Shown here: positions 15,080 through 23,777 of the stretch, in pieces
How positions within the stretch are numbered: the stretch's first letter is position 1
How the letters are laid out: each line of letters begins with the position of its first letter
NCBI RefSeq assembly: GCF_039538005.1
Contig: NZ_BAABBO010000018.1
Coordinates: 1-64,000 of the forward strand
Direction: 5' to 3'
Length of the DNA stretch: 64,000 nt
Source: Allohahella marinimesophila
GTDB lineage: Bacteria; Pseudomonadota; Gammaproteobacteria; Pseudomonadales; Oleiphilaceae
Notes under the pieces: generated by a model
Seen by the model: the letters and a program-made list of their open reading frames with translations, nothing else
The model's database searches: none
Told to the model about the DNA's origin: nothing
Translations under genes and position numbers: made by a program

Positions 15080-17578
15080 ATGGCTACCCTCGCTTCGGTT
15101 TATGAACGCATTGTACTGGCCCATCCCGCACGGGTTCTTGTGCTATTCGCGCTGCTACTCCTTGTTGCCAGCCTCAGGCTCGACCAGTTCCGGCTTGATG
15201 CATCCGCCGAGTCGCTCACGCTGGAAGATGACCAGGCGCTGGAGCAGTTTCGCGAAACCAGCCGCCGCTTCGACAACTCTGAAGATTTTCTTGTCGTCAC
15301 TTACTCCCCTGCCGGCGATCTCTTCACCAGCGAGGCAATTGCCAGGCTGAGGTCACTGCGCGACGAACTGGCCGCGCTGGAGGCCGTAGGCTCGACAAAC
15401 AGTATCCTCAGTGTGCCCCTGCTCTACAGTCCAGAACTCACTCTGGACAACGTGGATTCGGAGCTGCGTACGCTGGACGAGCACGAGGTACCGCTGGATA
15501 CAGCCCGGGCAGCACTGCTCAACAACCCCCTGTACCCTGATCTGTTGATCAGCGAGGACGGCCGGTCCACGGCCATTCAGCTCAATCTTCCGACGCCCGA
15601 GCGCTACTATGAGCTGCTCTATGCCAGAAACGACTTACGGGATCAGGCCAATGCCGGGGGGCTTTCGGCTGAAAAAGAACGTGAGCTGGATCGGCTCGAG
15701 AACGAATTTATCGACCTCAAGGCACAGCTGACCGAACGGCAGGATCGCACGATCGCCGAGGTACGTTCGATTCTGCAGCAGTATCGCGATTCTGCCGAAC
15801 TGCATCTGGGCGGCATCCCGATGATCGTAGCCGATATGATCGATTTCATTGAAAGCGATCTCTCCACCTTCGGCCTTGGCGTTCTACTGTTCATGATACT
15901 GACACTGGCGCTGATCTTCCGGCAGTGGCAGTGGGTCGCGGTGCCGCTGATGTGCTGCCTGTTCACCGTCTGGCTCGTGACGGGCTGCCTGAGCTGGGTG
16001 AACTGGCCAGTCACCGTCATCTCCTCGAACTATATCTCGCTGCTACTCATCATGACCTTGTCGCTGACCATTCACTTGATCGTACGCTATCGGGAGTATC
16101 AGCACGCCAACCCGGCGTTCGACGAGCGTCAGGTCATGATGGCCACTGCCAGCGCCATGGTCAGGCCCTGTTTTTACATGACAGTCACCACAATTGTCGC
16201 CTTCGGCTCCCTGACCTTCAGCGGCATACGCCCGGTGATCGATTTCGGCTGGATGATGACCATGGGCATGGCTGTCGCATTCTTCGTCGCTTTCGTGGTG
16301 TTCCCGGCCCTGCTGGTGCTGATGCCGCCACCTCTGAGTAACCTGCCTGCCGATTCAGACCGCGCTTTCACGCGCATCTTTGCCAGCCTGACCGAACGCT
16401 ATGGCGGTTTCGTGCTCTGGGGCAGCGTGCTGCTCGACGTGCTGTTTGTGGTGGGCATCACCCGGCTGTCGGTGGAAAACAGCTTTATCGATTACTTCAA
16501 GTCCGATACCGAAATCCACCAGGGCATGATCACCATAGATAGAGCCCTTGGCGGCACTGCGCCGCTTGATCTCGTGATCAATGACGAACCGGCACCGGAG
16601 GGTAGTGACGGCGATGCCGCAGCGCTTGAGTGCGACCCCTTCCTCGATGAGTGCGAGGCGGGTGATGAATGGCGCGACACCTGGTTCACGCCAGACAAGA
16701 TGAGCCGGCTCGAGGCGGTGCACAACTACCTTGATGGCCTTCAGGAGACAGGTAAGACACTCTCGATCGTGACAACACTGCGTCTGCTGAAAACCATCAA
16801 TGAGGACCGGTCACTCGATGCCGTACAACTTGCCTTCGTGCCGAAAGTACTCCCTGAGGACCTGGCTTCCACTCTGCTTGATCCCTATATTTCGGAAACA
16901 CATGACCAGGCGAGATTGACCGTTCGCCTGCGTGACTCTTCACCGACGCTCAGGCGGGACGAACTGCTCAAGCAGATAGAGCATCACATGACCACCGAGT
17001 TGGGCTATGAAAGGGATGAATTTACCCTCACCGGGATGACGGTCATGTACAACAATATGCTCCAGAGCCTGTTCGATTCGCAGATCAAGACCTTGGGCAT
17101 CGTCTTTCTCGCCATTGCCGCCATGTTCCTGATCATTTTCCGGTCCTTCAAGCTGGCACTCATCGGCATCGCGCCGAACCTCCTTGCCCCGGCGAGCATG
17201 CTGGGGCTGATGGGCTGGTTGAACATACCGCTGGACATGATGACCATCACTGTGGCCGCTATCGTCGTCGGTATTGCTGTAGATGACACCATCCACTACA
17301 TCCACAGGTTCGGGGTGGAGTTCGATCGCGACCAGAACTACCTGGCGGCCATGCATCGCAGTCACCAGAGCATAGGCCGGGCCATGTTCTATACCTCGCT
17401 GACGATCGTCATGGGCTTTTCGATACTGGTGCTCTCCAACTTCATCCCGACGATCTACTTCGGCCTGTTCACTGGCTTTGCAATGATCGTCGCCATGGTG
17501 GCTTCGCTCACGCTCCTCCCGAAGCTCATCCTGATGGTGAAGCCTTTTGGTTCAGAGCGCTCCCCGGTGTCAGGATAG
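15080..17578 (+). CDS. RND/MMPL-family exporter
   Basis: The protein has 832 residues with two repeats, each of one transmembrane helix, a large periplasmic loop and a five- to six-helix bundle. Helices are clear near 18-35, 255-290, 300-330, 375-410, 440-455 and 655-800. The conserved core GIAVDDTIHYIHRF is in the second half. It matches the large RND exporter family of single-gene transporters (COG1033-like) that move lipids or hydrophobic compounds. No adaptor or outer-membrane partner is adjacent. The substrate is unknown. Confidence 0.85.
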   Translation: MATLASVYERIVLAHPARVLVLFALLLLVASLRLDQFRLDASAESLTLEDDQALEQFRETSRRFDNSEDFLVVTYSPAGDLFTSEAIARLRSLRDELAALEAVGSTNSILSVPLLYSPELTLDNVDSELRTLDEHEVPLDTARAALLNNPLYPDLLISEDGRSTAIQLNLPTPERYYELLYARNDLRDQANAGGLSAEKERELDRLENEFIDLKAQLTERQDRTIAEVRSILQQYRDSAELHLGGIPMIVADMIDFIESDLSTFGLGVLLFMILTLALIFRQWQWVAVPLMCCLFTVWLVTGCLSWVNWPVTVISSNYISLLLIMTLSLTIHLIVRYREYQHANPAFDERQVMMATASAMVRPCFYMTVTTIVAFGSLTFSGIRPVIDFGWMMTMGMAVAFFVAFVVFPALLVLMPPPLSNLPADSDRAFTRIFASLTERYGGFVLWGSVLLDVLFVVGITRLSVENSFIDYFKSDTEIHQGMITIDRALGGTAPLDLVINDEPAPEGSDGDAAALECDPFLDECEAGDEWRDTWFTPDKMSRLEAVHNYLDGLQETGKTLSIVTTLRLLKTINEDRSLDAVQLAFVPKVLPEDLASTLLDPYISETHDQARLTVRLRDSSPTLRRDELLKQIEHHMTTELGYERDEFTLTGMTVMYNNMLQSLFDSQIKTLGIVFLAIAAMFLIIFRSFKLALIGIAPNLLAPASMLGLMGWLNIPLDMMTITVAAIVVGIAVDDTIHYIHRFGVEFDRDQNYLAAMHRSHQSIGRAMFYTSLTIVMGFSILVLSNFIPTIYFGLFTGFAMIVAMVASLTLLPKLILMVKPFGSERSPVSG

Positions 17579-17601
17579 TTGACCAGCAGCAGCTCACTGC
17601 C

Positions 17602-17650
17602 CTGGCGCTTTGAGGATCGATCTCTGCGATGTACGGCGCGAGTCTTACTC
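17602..17650 (-). pseudogene. N-terminal scrap of a DUF4157 gene
   Basis: Leftward translation gives LAPYIAEIDPQSAR, against LAPYIAEIDLQSAR in the intact DUF4157 gene. About nine in ten bases match 14882-14930 by eye, so this is a recent duplicate. No start codon in register and no zinc motif survive. Confidence 0.75.
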
Positions 17651-17719
17651 TCATCAATATCCCCGAGAAAAGCGATTGCACAGGTGTAAATGCTGGCGAG
17701 CGTGTAAACTGTAGACACA

Positions 17720-17725
17720 TATAAT
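17720..17725 (+). promoter_or_regulatory. -10 element before the kinase-cyclase gene
   Basis: A consensus TATAAT lies 18 bases before the ATG at 17743. No convincing -35 is found at the usual distance. The short leader implies transcription starts almost at the gene. Confidence 0.35.
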
Positions 17726-17742
17726 AATTAGAAAGCTAGCCT

Positions 17743-20700
17743 ATGCACGAAGTTGTCTCTTTTCAGTCCGCCGCTATCGTAGGTACCGATGAACTGTACC
17801 GCAGCCCTCACTCCGTCGTTTATCGCGGTTATTACAAAGACGCACCTGAAGATAGTCCCACGGTTATTCTGAAACAGCTGAATGTAGACTTTCCGACGCC
17901 AGAACAGCTGGCCCGTTTCAGGCACGAATTCGCACAGACCCAGGCCCTACAGGGCACCGGCGTGATCGGGGCTCAGGAGCTTTTCCGCCACGAGAACACC
18001 ATGGTCATGGTGCTTGAGGACATCGGAGGTCTATCGCTGGACAGACACTGGTCCGGCATCGCAGTGCCCCTGGCAGAATTTCTGCCGCTTGCGCTTTCGA
18101 TCGTTGATGCCTTGATGGCCGTTCACCAGAAAGGGGTTATTCACAAGGACATCAATCCTTCGAACATCGTCTGGAATTCAGCGACAAAGCAAGTGAAGTT
18201 GATCGATTTCGGGCTCTCTACTGAGTTGACACAGGAACGCAGCCGGGTCGACAGTCCGGCTCAGCTGGTAGGCACGCTTGCCTATCTTGCCCCGGAGCAG
18301 ACCGGCCGCATGAACCGCGCGATTGATTATCGCTCGGACTACTATGCGCTCGGCATGACCTTCTATGAGTTGTTGACCGGACAACTGCCATTGGCATCCA
18401 ATGATCCGCTGGAATGGGTTCACTGGCACATCGCCAGGACCGCTTCACCGCCCCACATAATCAATCCCGCCATACCTGCTGTGCTGTCCGATATCGTACT
18501 GAAGCTTATCGCCAAGACAGCCGAAAACCGTTATGCGAGCCTCTCAGGCCTGCGTCACGATCTTCAGGCCTGCCATGATCAGCTTCGAACCAGGGGCGAG
18601 ATAGTTGCTTTTGACATCGCGACTCACGACATCGCTGACACTCTGCATCTGCCGCAACAGCTTTACGGACGCGAAGCAGCACTCGGAACGCTGTTAAGCG
18701 CTTTCGACACCATGCTTGAGGGCCAGAAAAGCCTGGTAAGCGTCACGGGGCCGGCTGGCATTGGTAAATCTTCACTGGTCCGGGAGCTGCTGAAACCTAT
18801 CGTGGCACAGCGGGGCTTTTTCGTTGAAGGCAAGTTCGATCAGCTGGACAAGGGCGCCCCATACGCGTCACTCGTCCAGGCTTTCAGAGCGCTGATTCAG
18901 ATGCTGCTTGCCAAGAGCGACGAGCAGATCGCCGAATGGAGAACTCGTTTGCTTGAGGCCGTGGGGCCTAACGCGGGAGTTGTGGCAGATGTCATTCCAG
19001 AGCTGGCTTGGATTATAGGCACACCGACAGTTGTCCCGGCTTTATCCGCGGCCGAAAACCGCAACCGATTCACGGTCACCTTCCAGGCTTTCGTCAAGGT
19101 CTTCTGCAATACCGACCACCCACTCGTGATCTTCCTTGACGACGTTCAGTGGGCCGATCTTTCGTCCCTGAAGCTGATCGAGCAGCTCATGCGAGATCCG
19201 ACGACTCATCACCTGCAGATACTGGTGGCCTACCGCGATGACGAGGTCACCGCTTCGGCGCCTGTTTCAGCGTTGTTCAGAGCGCTGGAAAGTACTGATT
19301 TGCACGTCACTCGTATCTCGCTGAACCCGCTTGAACAGTGTGACGTGGAGGCGCTGCTCGCTGAAGCACTTCACTGCAAACGAGAAACAGTCGGCGCGCT
19401 GGCGCAGCTTGTGGTCGAGAAAACCCTCGGCAACCCTTATTTCATTAATCAGTTTCTGCACAGCCTGTACCAACAGTCACTCCTGAGTTTCTCGCAGGCC
19501 GCCATGCAGTGGACCTGGGACACCGACCAGATTGCGCAGGCCGGCATCACCGACAACGTGATCGAGCTGATGGTGGACAAGCTTCGAGAATTTCCGGAAG
19601 AAGCTCAGCATCTCCTGTGTGTGGCTGCCTGTATCGGCAACGAGTTCGACCTTGAGTCGCTGGCTGCCATTAGTCGGATGAGGGTTCCACACGCCGCAGC
19701 GACCCTGCTCAGCATGCTGCGCTCAGGTCTGCTCCTTCCCTTGAACGACGCCTACAAATGGACCCCGCATCTTAATTGGCAGCAGCTCGAGAATGGGAAG
19801 GCAGCCCTTGGTGCAGACACTGCGCTACCACGCTACCGCTTTGCTCACGACCGGGTTCAGCAGGCTGCGTACTCTCTCCTGCCATCGGCGTCAAAGGCAG
19901 GCATTCACTATCAGATTGGCAACGCTCTTGGGCAGGACGAGGGCTATCAGAACAGGGGCAACACCTTGTTCGAAGTTGCCAAACATTTCTATCTGGCGAG
20001 GACGCTGTTTACCACTTCGGAGGACCGGCTGCGCTACGTGGACATCCAATTTAAGGCCGGTCAGCGCGCAAAATCTTCGGCTGCCTTCGGACCCGCCATG
20101 CGCTATTACAGGAGAGGTCTGTCGCTACTCCCCGAAAATAGCTGGAAGGCACACTATAGCCTGACCTTGCAACTCCATACCGGCTTCGCTGAAATGGCGT
20201 ATATCAACGGTGATTACACTGATATGCACGCCACCATCGATAACGCTCTGAAGCAGACCACCGACCAGCTGGACCAGGTCCCTCTCTTTGAAATCCGTAT
20301 CCTGGCACTGATTGCACAACACCAGTCGGCCGGGGCCGTCACGGAAGCCGTCGATACCCTACGTCGACTCGGTATTGCATTGCCGGACCACCCCGAACAG
20401 AGCGATATAGAGCATGCTCTGGGTGAAACGACGGCTCTGCTGGCGTCCACCTCACCGCAAGCGCTTGCCGACCTGCCCCTGATGACCGATCCTCAGTATC
20501 TGGCTGCTATACGAATCATGAACCGGATACTGTCGGCCAGCTACCAGTCATCACCTCAGCTATTTCCAATACTGGTCTTTATCATGGTGCAACTATCCTG
20601 TCGCCATGGAAATACACAGGGCTCCACTTATGCGTACGCCACCTATGGCATCATTAGTTGTGGATTTCTAGGCGATTATGAAACCGGATATCGGTTCGGC

Positions 20701-22806
20701 AAGCTCGCCCTGAAACTGGTCGACCAGCTGTCGGCCGAAAATTTCAGAGCCAAAAGCAGTTACGTCTTTGCGGCATTTCTACAGCATTGGAAAGAGCCTA
20801 TCGCCGATACGCTGCCGGTGCTCAGAGACAGCTATCAGAGTGGACTCGCCACCGGTGACTTCGAGTTCGCGGGCTGGGCCGCCATGATGACAGGCGTACA
20901 TGCCTTTTTTGCGGGTGAAACCCTGCCTGAGATAGAAAAGGTGAGTAAGGAACACTGGTCGGTAATAGATCAGCTGAAACAACAGACCGCCTACCTCCAC
21001 TTCTCGATTTTCCTGCAGGCCATCGCCAACCTGCAGAACGATAGTGATCATTCAACGAGCCTGACCGGCAGCTATTTCGACGAACACGCATCGGTGCAGA
21101 TATTCCTGGAGGCTGGCGATCGGACGGCACTGTTCATTGTGTACTTCAATCGCCTGGTCCTGTCATACCTGATGGGGGACCATCCCGGCGCTGCCCAGGC
21201 TGCGACTGAGGGCGAGCTGTACCTTGATGGTGTGGTCTCGTCTGCCTACGTACCACTATTCTATTTTTACGCCGCACTGGCAGGCCTTGCTCAATCACGC
21301 GAGACGGAAAAGCTACAAAACTGTATCGATAAAATGGCGGTCTGGGCCAAGCACTCGCCAGTGAATTACGAGCACCGGCTGGCATTGTTGACTGCAGAGC
21401 TCGCGCGGATATCCGGGGATCATTCCTTGGCCACCATTGAAGTCTATCAATCGGCGATTGATACAGCTCGCAAACGCGGCTTTCTGCAGGACGAGGCCCT
21501 GGGGAACGAACTGCTGGCGGCGTTTTTCGAGCAGCAGGAGCAACCGGATTTTGTTCAACTGTATCTGACCAAAGCCTATCACCTCTACCGATTCTGGGGC
21601 GCCGAGGCGAAATTATGGCAGCTGAGAACGCAGTACCAGTCTTTCGCGCGCCAGCTGGAGGTTTCGCATCAGGAGAATCTGCCGGGGTTCATGGATATTT
21701 CCCATGCCCAGCCAGCGAGTGCACTTGACTCGATGTCGGTCATCAAAGCCTCGCAGGCCATCTCCAGTGAGATCCAGTTTGAGAGACTGTTGCAGAAGCT
21801 CATGACGGTGGTGATAGAAAACGCCGGCGCCCGACGGGGGTACTTGTTACTCGCCAACGAGAATGACACTACGGGCGTGTGTGAATGGACCATTGAAGCC
21901 GAAGCTGTGATGGGCGAAATGGTGGAGGTACAGCTGAGCCGTCCGATTGATTTCTCCAGCGATCAAAGCCTACCGACAACGATACTGCAGTATGTCGCGC
22001 GAACACGTGAGCCTGTGATCCTGGGCGAGACGATGCCAAGCAGCCAATTTTCCAGCGATCCCTACCTGCAACACAAGCAGCCAGCATCGGTGCTGTGCGC
22101 CCCCATCCTCAGGCGCAGCACGATTCTCGGGATGATTTATCTGGAGAATTCGCTGGCCAGTAATGCGTTCACGCCGGAACACATGCAGACCATTCAGTTC
22201 CTGGCCGCACAGACTGCCATCTCTCTCGAGAATGCCTCACTCTATAGCCACCTTGAAGCCAGGGTTGCCCAGAGAACCCGCGAGCTCAATGAAGCCAACG
22301 AAAAACTGACCTACCTCGCGACGACGGATTCACTCACACAGGCCTTCAGTCGGCACCACTTTCTCGAACTGGCTACGCAGGAATTGCATCGTACCTTGCG
22401 GTTCAACCGCCCTCTTGTAATCATGATGATCGATATCGACCACTTCAAGAAAATCAACGACACCTATGGACATGCCGTAGGCGATCAGGCTCTGCTGATG
22501 GTGGCATCAATCATCAGGCAGGGCCTTCGTGACCTGGATATATTTGGCCGGCTGGGCGGTGAAGAATTTGCTGTGCTCGTGCCTGAAACAACACTTGAGG
22601 AAGGCCTTCAACTTGCCGAACGTCTACGCGCCCTCGTTGAGAAAACAGCCATCGAATCGCCGCCTCACAGCTTCCATGTGACCATCAGCATAGGGCTGAG
22701 TGCTGCGCTCGGTCCGGATGCGACAATTATCAGTCTTCTGCAGCAGGCCGACAAAGGGCTGTATAAAGCCAAGCGGAACGCGCGCAACCGGACTGAAATC
22801 GGCTAG
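17743..22806 (+). CDS. Ser/Thr kinase-AAA ATPase-TPR-GAF-diguanylate cyclase
   Basis: The protein has 1687 residues and no membrane span. A protein kinase domain (about 15-275) has VILK, HKDINPSNIVW near 134-144 and IDFG near 153. An AAA/STAND ATPase follows, with Walker A GPAGIGKSSLV near 336 and Walker B LVIFLDDVQWAD near 461. A long helical TPR-like middle (about 700-1320) leads to a GAF domain (about 1327-1480), a coiled coil (EARVAQRTRELNEANEKL) and a GGDEF domain with GGEEF near 1605. An RDLD inhibitory site lies five residues before GGEEF. All catalytic residues look intact, so it may link phosphorylation and a GAF ligand to cyclic-di-GMP synthesis in the cytoplasm. The kinase-ATPase-GAF scaffold is known from large bacterial sensor proteins; the target is unknown. 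Confidence 0.88.
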   Translation: MHEVVSFQSAAIVGTDELYRSPHSVVYRGYYKDAPEDSPTVILKQLNVDFPTPEQLARFRHEFAQTQALQGTGVIGAQELFRHENTMVMVLEDIGGLSLDRHWSGIAVPLAEFLPLALSIVDALMAVHQKGVIHKDINPSNIVWNSATKQVKLIDFGLSTELTQERSRVDSPAQLVGTLAYLAPEQTGRMNRAIDYRSDYYALGMTFYELLTGQLPLASNDPLEWVHWHIARTASPPHIINPAIPAVLSDIVLKLIAKTAENRYASLSGLRHDLQACHDQLRTRGEIVAFDIATHDIADTLHLPQQLYGREAALGTLLSAFDTMLEGQKSLVSVTGPAGIGKSSLVRELLKPIVAQRGFFVEGKFDQLDKGAPYASLVQAFRALIQMLLAKSDEQIAEWRTRLLEAVGPNAGVVADVIPELAWIIGTPTVVPALSAAENRNRFTVTFQAFVKVFCNTDHPLVIFLDDVQWADLSSLKLIEQLMRDPTTHHLQILVAYRDDEVTASAPVSALFRALESTDLHVTRISLNPLEQCDVEALLAEALHCKRETVGALAQLVVEKTLGNPYFINQFLHSLYQQSLLSFSQAAMQWTWDTDQIAQAGITDNVIELMVDKLREFPEEAQHLLCVAACIGNEFDLESLAAISRMRVPHAAATLLSMLRSGLLLPLNDAYKWTPHLNWQQLENGKAALGADTALPRYRFAHDRVQQAAYSLLPSASKAGIHYQIGNALGQDEGYQNRGNTLFEVAKHFYLARTLFTTSEDRLRYVDIQFKAGQRAKSSAAFGPAMRYYRRGLSLLPENSWKAHYSLTLQLHTGFAEMAYINGDYTDMHATIDNALKQTTDQLDQVPLFEIRILALIAQHQSAGAVTEAVDTLRRLGIALPDHPEQSDIEHALGETTALLASTSPQALADLPLMTDPQYLAAIRIMNRILSASYQSSPQLFPILVFIMVQLSCRHGNTQGSTYAYATYGIISCGFLGDYETGYRFGKLALKLVDQLSAENFRAKSSYVFAAFLQHWKEPIADTLPVLRDSYQSGLATGDFEFAGWAAMMTGVHAFFAGETLPEIEKVSKEHWSVIDQLKQQTAYLHFSIFLQAIANLQNDSDHSTSLTGSYFDEHASVQIFLEAGDRTALFIVYFNRLVLSYLMGDHPGAAQAATEGELYLDGVVSSAYVPLFYFYAALAGLAQSRETEKLQNCIDKMAVWAKHSPVNYEHRLALLTAELARISGDHSLATIEVYQSAIDTARKRGFLQDEALGNELLAAFFEQQEQPDFVQLYLTKAYHLYRFWGAEAKLWQLRTQYQSFARQLEVSHQENLPGFMDISHAQPASALDSMSVIKASQAISSEIQFERLLQKLMTVVIENAGARRGYLLLANENDTTGVCEWTIEAEAVMGEMVEVQLSRPIDFSSDQSLPTTILQYVARTREPVILGETMPSSQFSSDPYLQHKQPASVLCAPILRRSTILGMIYLENSLASNAFTPEHMQTIQFLAAQTAISLENASLYSHLEARVAQRTRELNEANEKLTYLATTDSLTQAFSRHHFLELATQELHRTLRFNRPLVIMMIDIDHFKKINDTYGHAVGDQALLMVASIIRQGLRDLDIFGRLGGEEFAVLVPETTLEEGLQLAERLRALVEKTAIESPPHSFHVTISIGLSAALGPDATIISLLQQADKGLYKAKRNARNRTEIG

Positions 22807-23453
22807 CGCTTAAACTTTCGCCCGACGCGCCCGCCAAAAATACCCAGCGCAGCAATCATCGCTAACGGCAAACTGCCAGGCAGGCTTACTTCAGCTGGAT
22901 TCCCAGGGCCTGGGTTATCAGTGCCATCACCGCTGTCGTAAAACGTGATCAGGGTTTCGCCATAGGCGTAGGCCGCGAGAATCGGCGGGCAGTCCTCATC
23001 TTCATAGGGAACACAGTTGGCAGGGATGTAATAGGCTTCGGACTCGTAGGCAAAGACGTAGGTGTCTTCCATGGAGACGCGATTCATGAAATTGTAGGTC
23101 TGCCCGTCGAACCCTTCATCAAACAGAAACATGCGGAGCATGTCGGACATATCAAAAGCCGTCTGTCCTGGCTCGTGATGAACATAGCCCACATTAAACC
23201 ATGGCTCGCTGCGTTCGCTGGCATAGGTGGCGAAGAACGCACCGAAAAAGAGAACCTCCACAGTTGTGTACTCATCGCTGGCGCCGTAGTCGAGCGTGTA
23301 GTTCAGATCGATCTGCTCCGGGACCCAGTTGATGTCGATCCTGATCTGCTCCGGCATGATATAGCTGGCGTGGGCGAACGGAGCCAGTAACAAGGGGGCT
23401 GTTAACAAGCAGTGTCGAGCGAATGGAATGATGGTATTCGAAGCGTTGAACAT
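22803..23453 (-). CDS. secreted protein with a PEP-CTERM-like tail
   Basis: The protein has 216 residues, with a signal peptide ending near AHA (residue 29). The body is acidic, rich in Tyr and Asp, and lacks a known fold. The C-terminus reads VSLPGSLPLAMIAALGIFGGRVGRKFKR: a short Pro-containing motif, a hydrophobic helix and a basic tail. This is the layout of exosortase (PEP-CTERM, VPLPGSLPL variant) substrates. No exosortase is in the window. The stop overlaps the end of the kinase-cyclase gene by four bases, tail to tail. Function is unknown; a surface or matrix protein is a guess. Confidence 0.65.
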   Translation of the reverse strand: MFNASNTIIPFARHCLLTAPLLLAPFAHASYIMPEQIRIDINWVPEQIDLNYTLDYGASDEYTTVEVLFFGAFFATYASERSEPWFNVGYVHHEPGQTAFDMSDMLRMFLFDEGFDGQTYNFMNRVSMEDTYVFAYESEAYYIPANCVPYEDEDCPPILAAYAYGETLITFYDSGDGTDNPGPGNPAEVSLPGSLPLAMIAALGIFGGRVGRKFKR

Positions 23454-23665
23454 GAGCTGATCTTCCCTTTAAAAACGATGGTATGGAACTTCCTTGCGAT
23501 ACCAGACTTCGAATTTCTTGGGGCAGGCGAGTTTCCGCAGATGGTAAAGCGGATCATCCAAATTACCTAGTACTTATGCATCATATTGTGACTTGGATTT
23601 GTACGTAATCCCTTGCTGTCATTGAAGTTCCTAGTGTCTTGAGCAGAACTATCGCTATGCACAAA

Positions 23666-23680
23666 TGATTATCGTTCTCA
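23666..23680. promoter_or_regulatory. Fur box of the TonB-dependent receptor gene
   Basis: TGATTATCGTTCTCA matches 11 of 14 positions of the 7-1-7 Fur consensus and is flanked by more ATT-rich half-sites. It lies about 100 bases before the receptor start. The rest of the 23454-23777 gap holds no gene I can support. Confidence 0.7.
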
Positions 23681-23777
23681 TTATTGACTTCATTACCGTA
23701 TATTCAGACAATGTGTTGCTTTTGAACAGGCCTCCATGAGCGAGCGTCTGACCTCCCCCACTGTCCAGGAAGTACCT

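Noticed and set aside
4339..17650. Integron cassette array with attC sites
   Set aside because: No integrase and no attC-like imperfect palindromes follow the genes; orientations are mixed.
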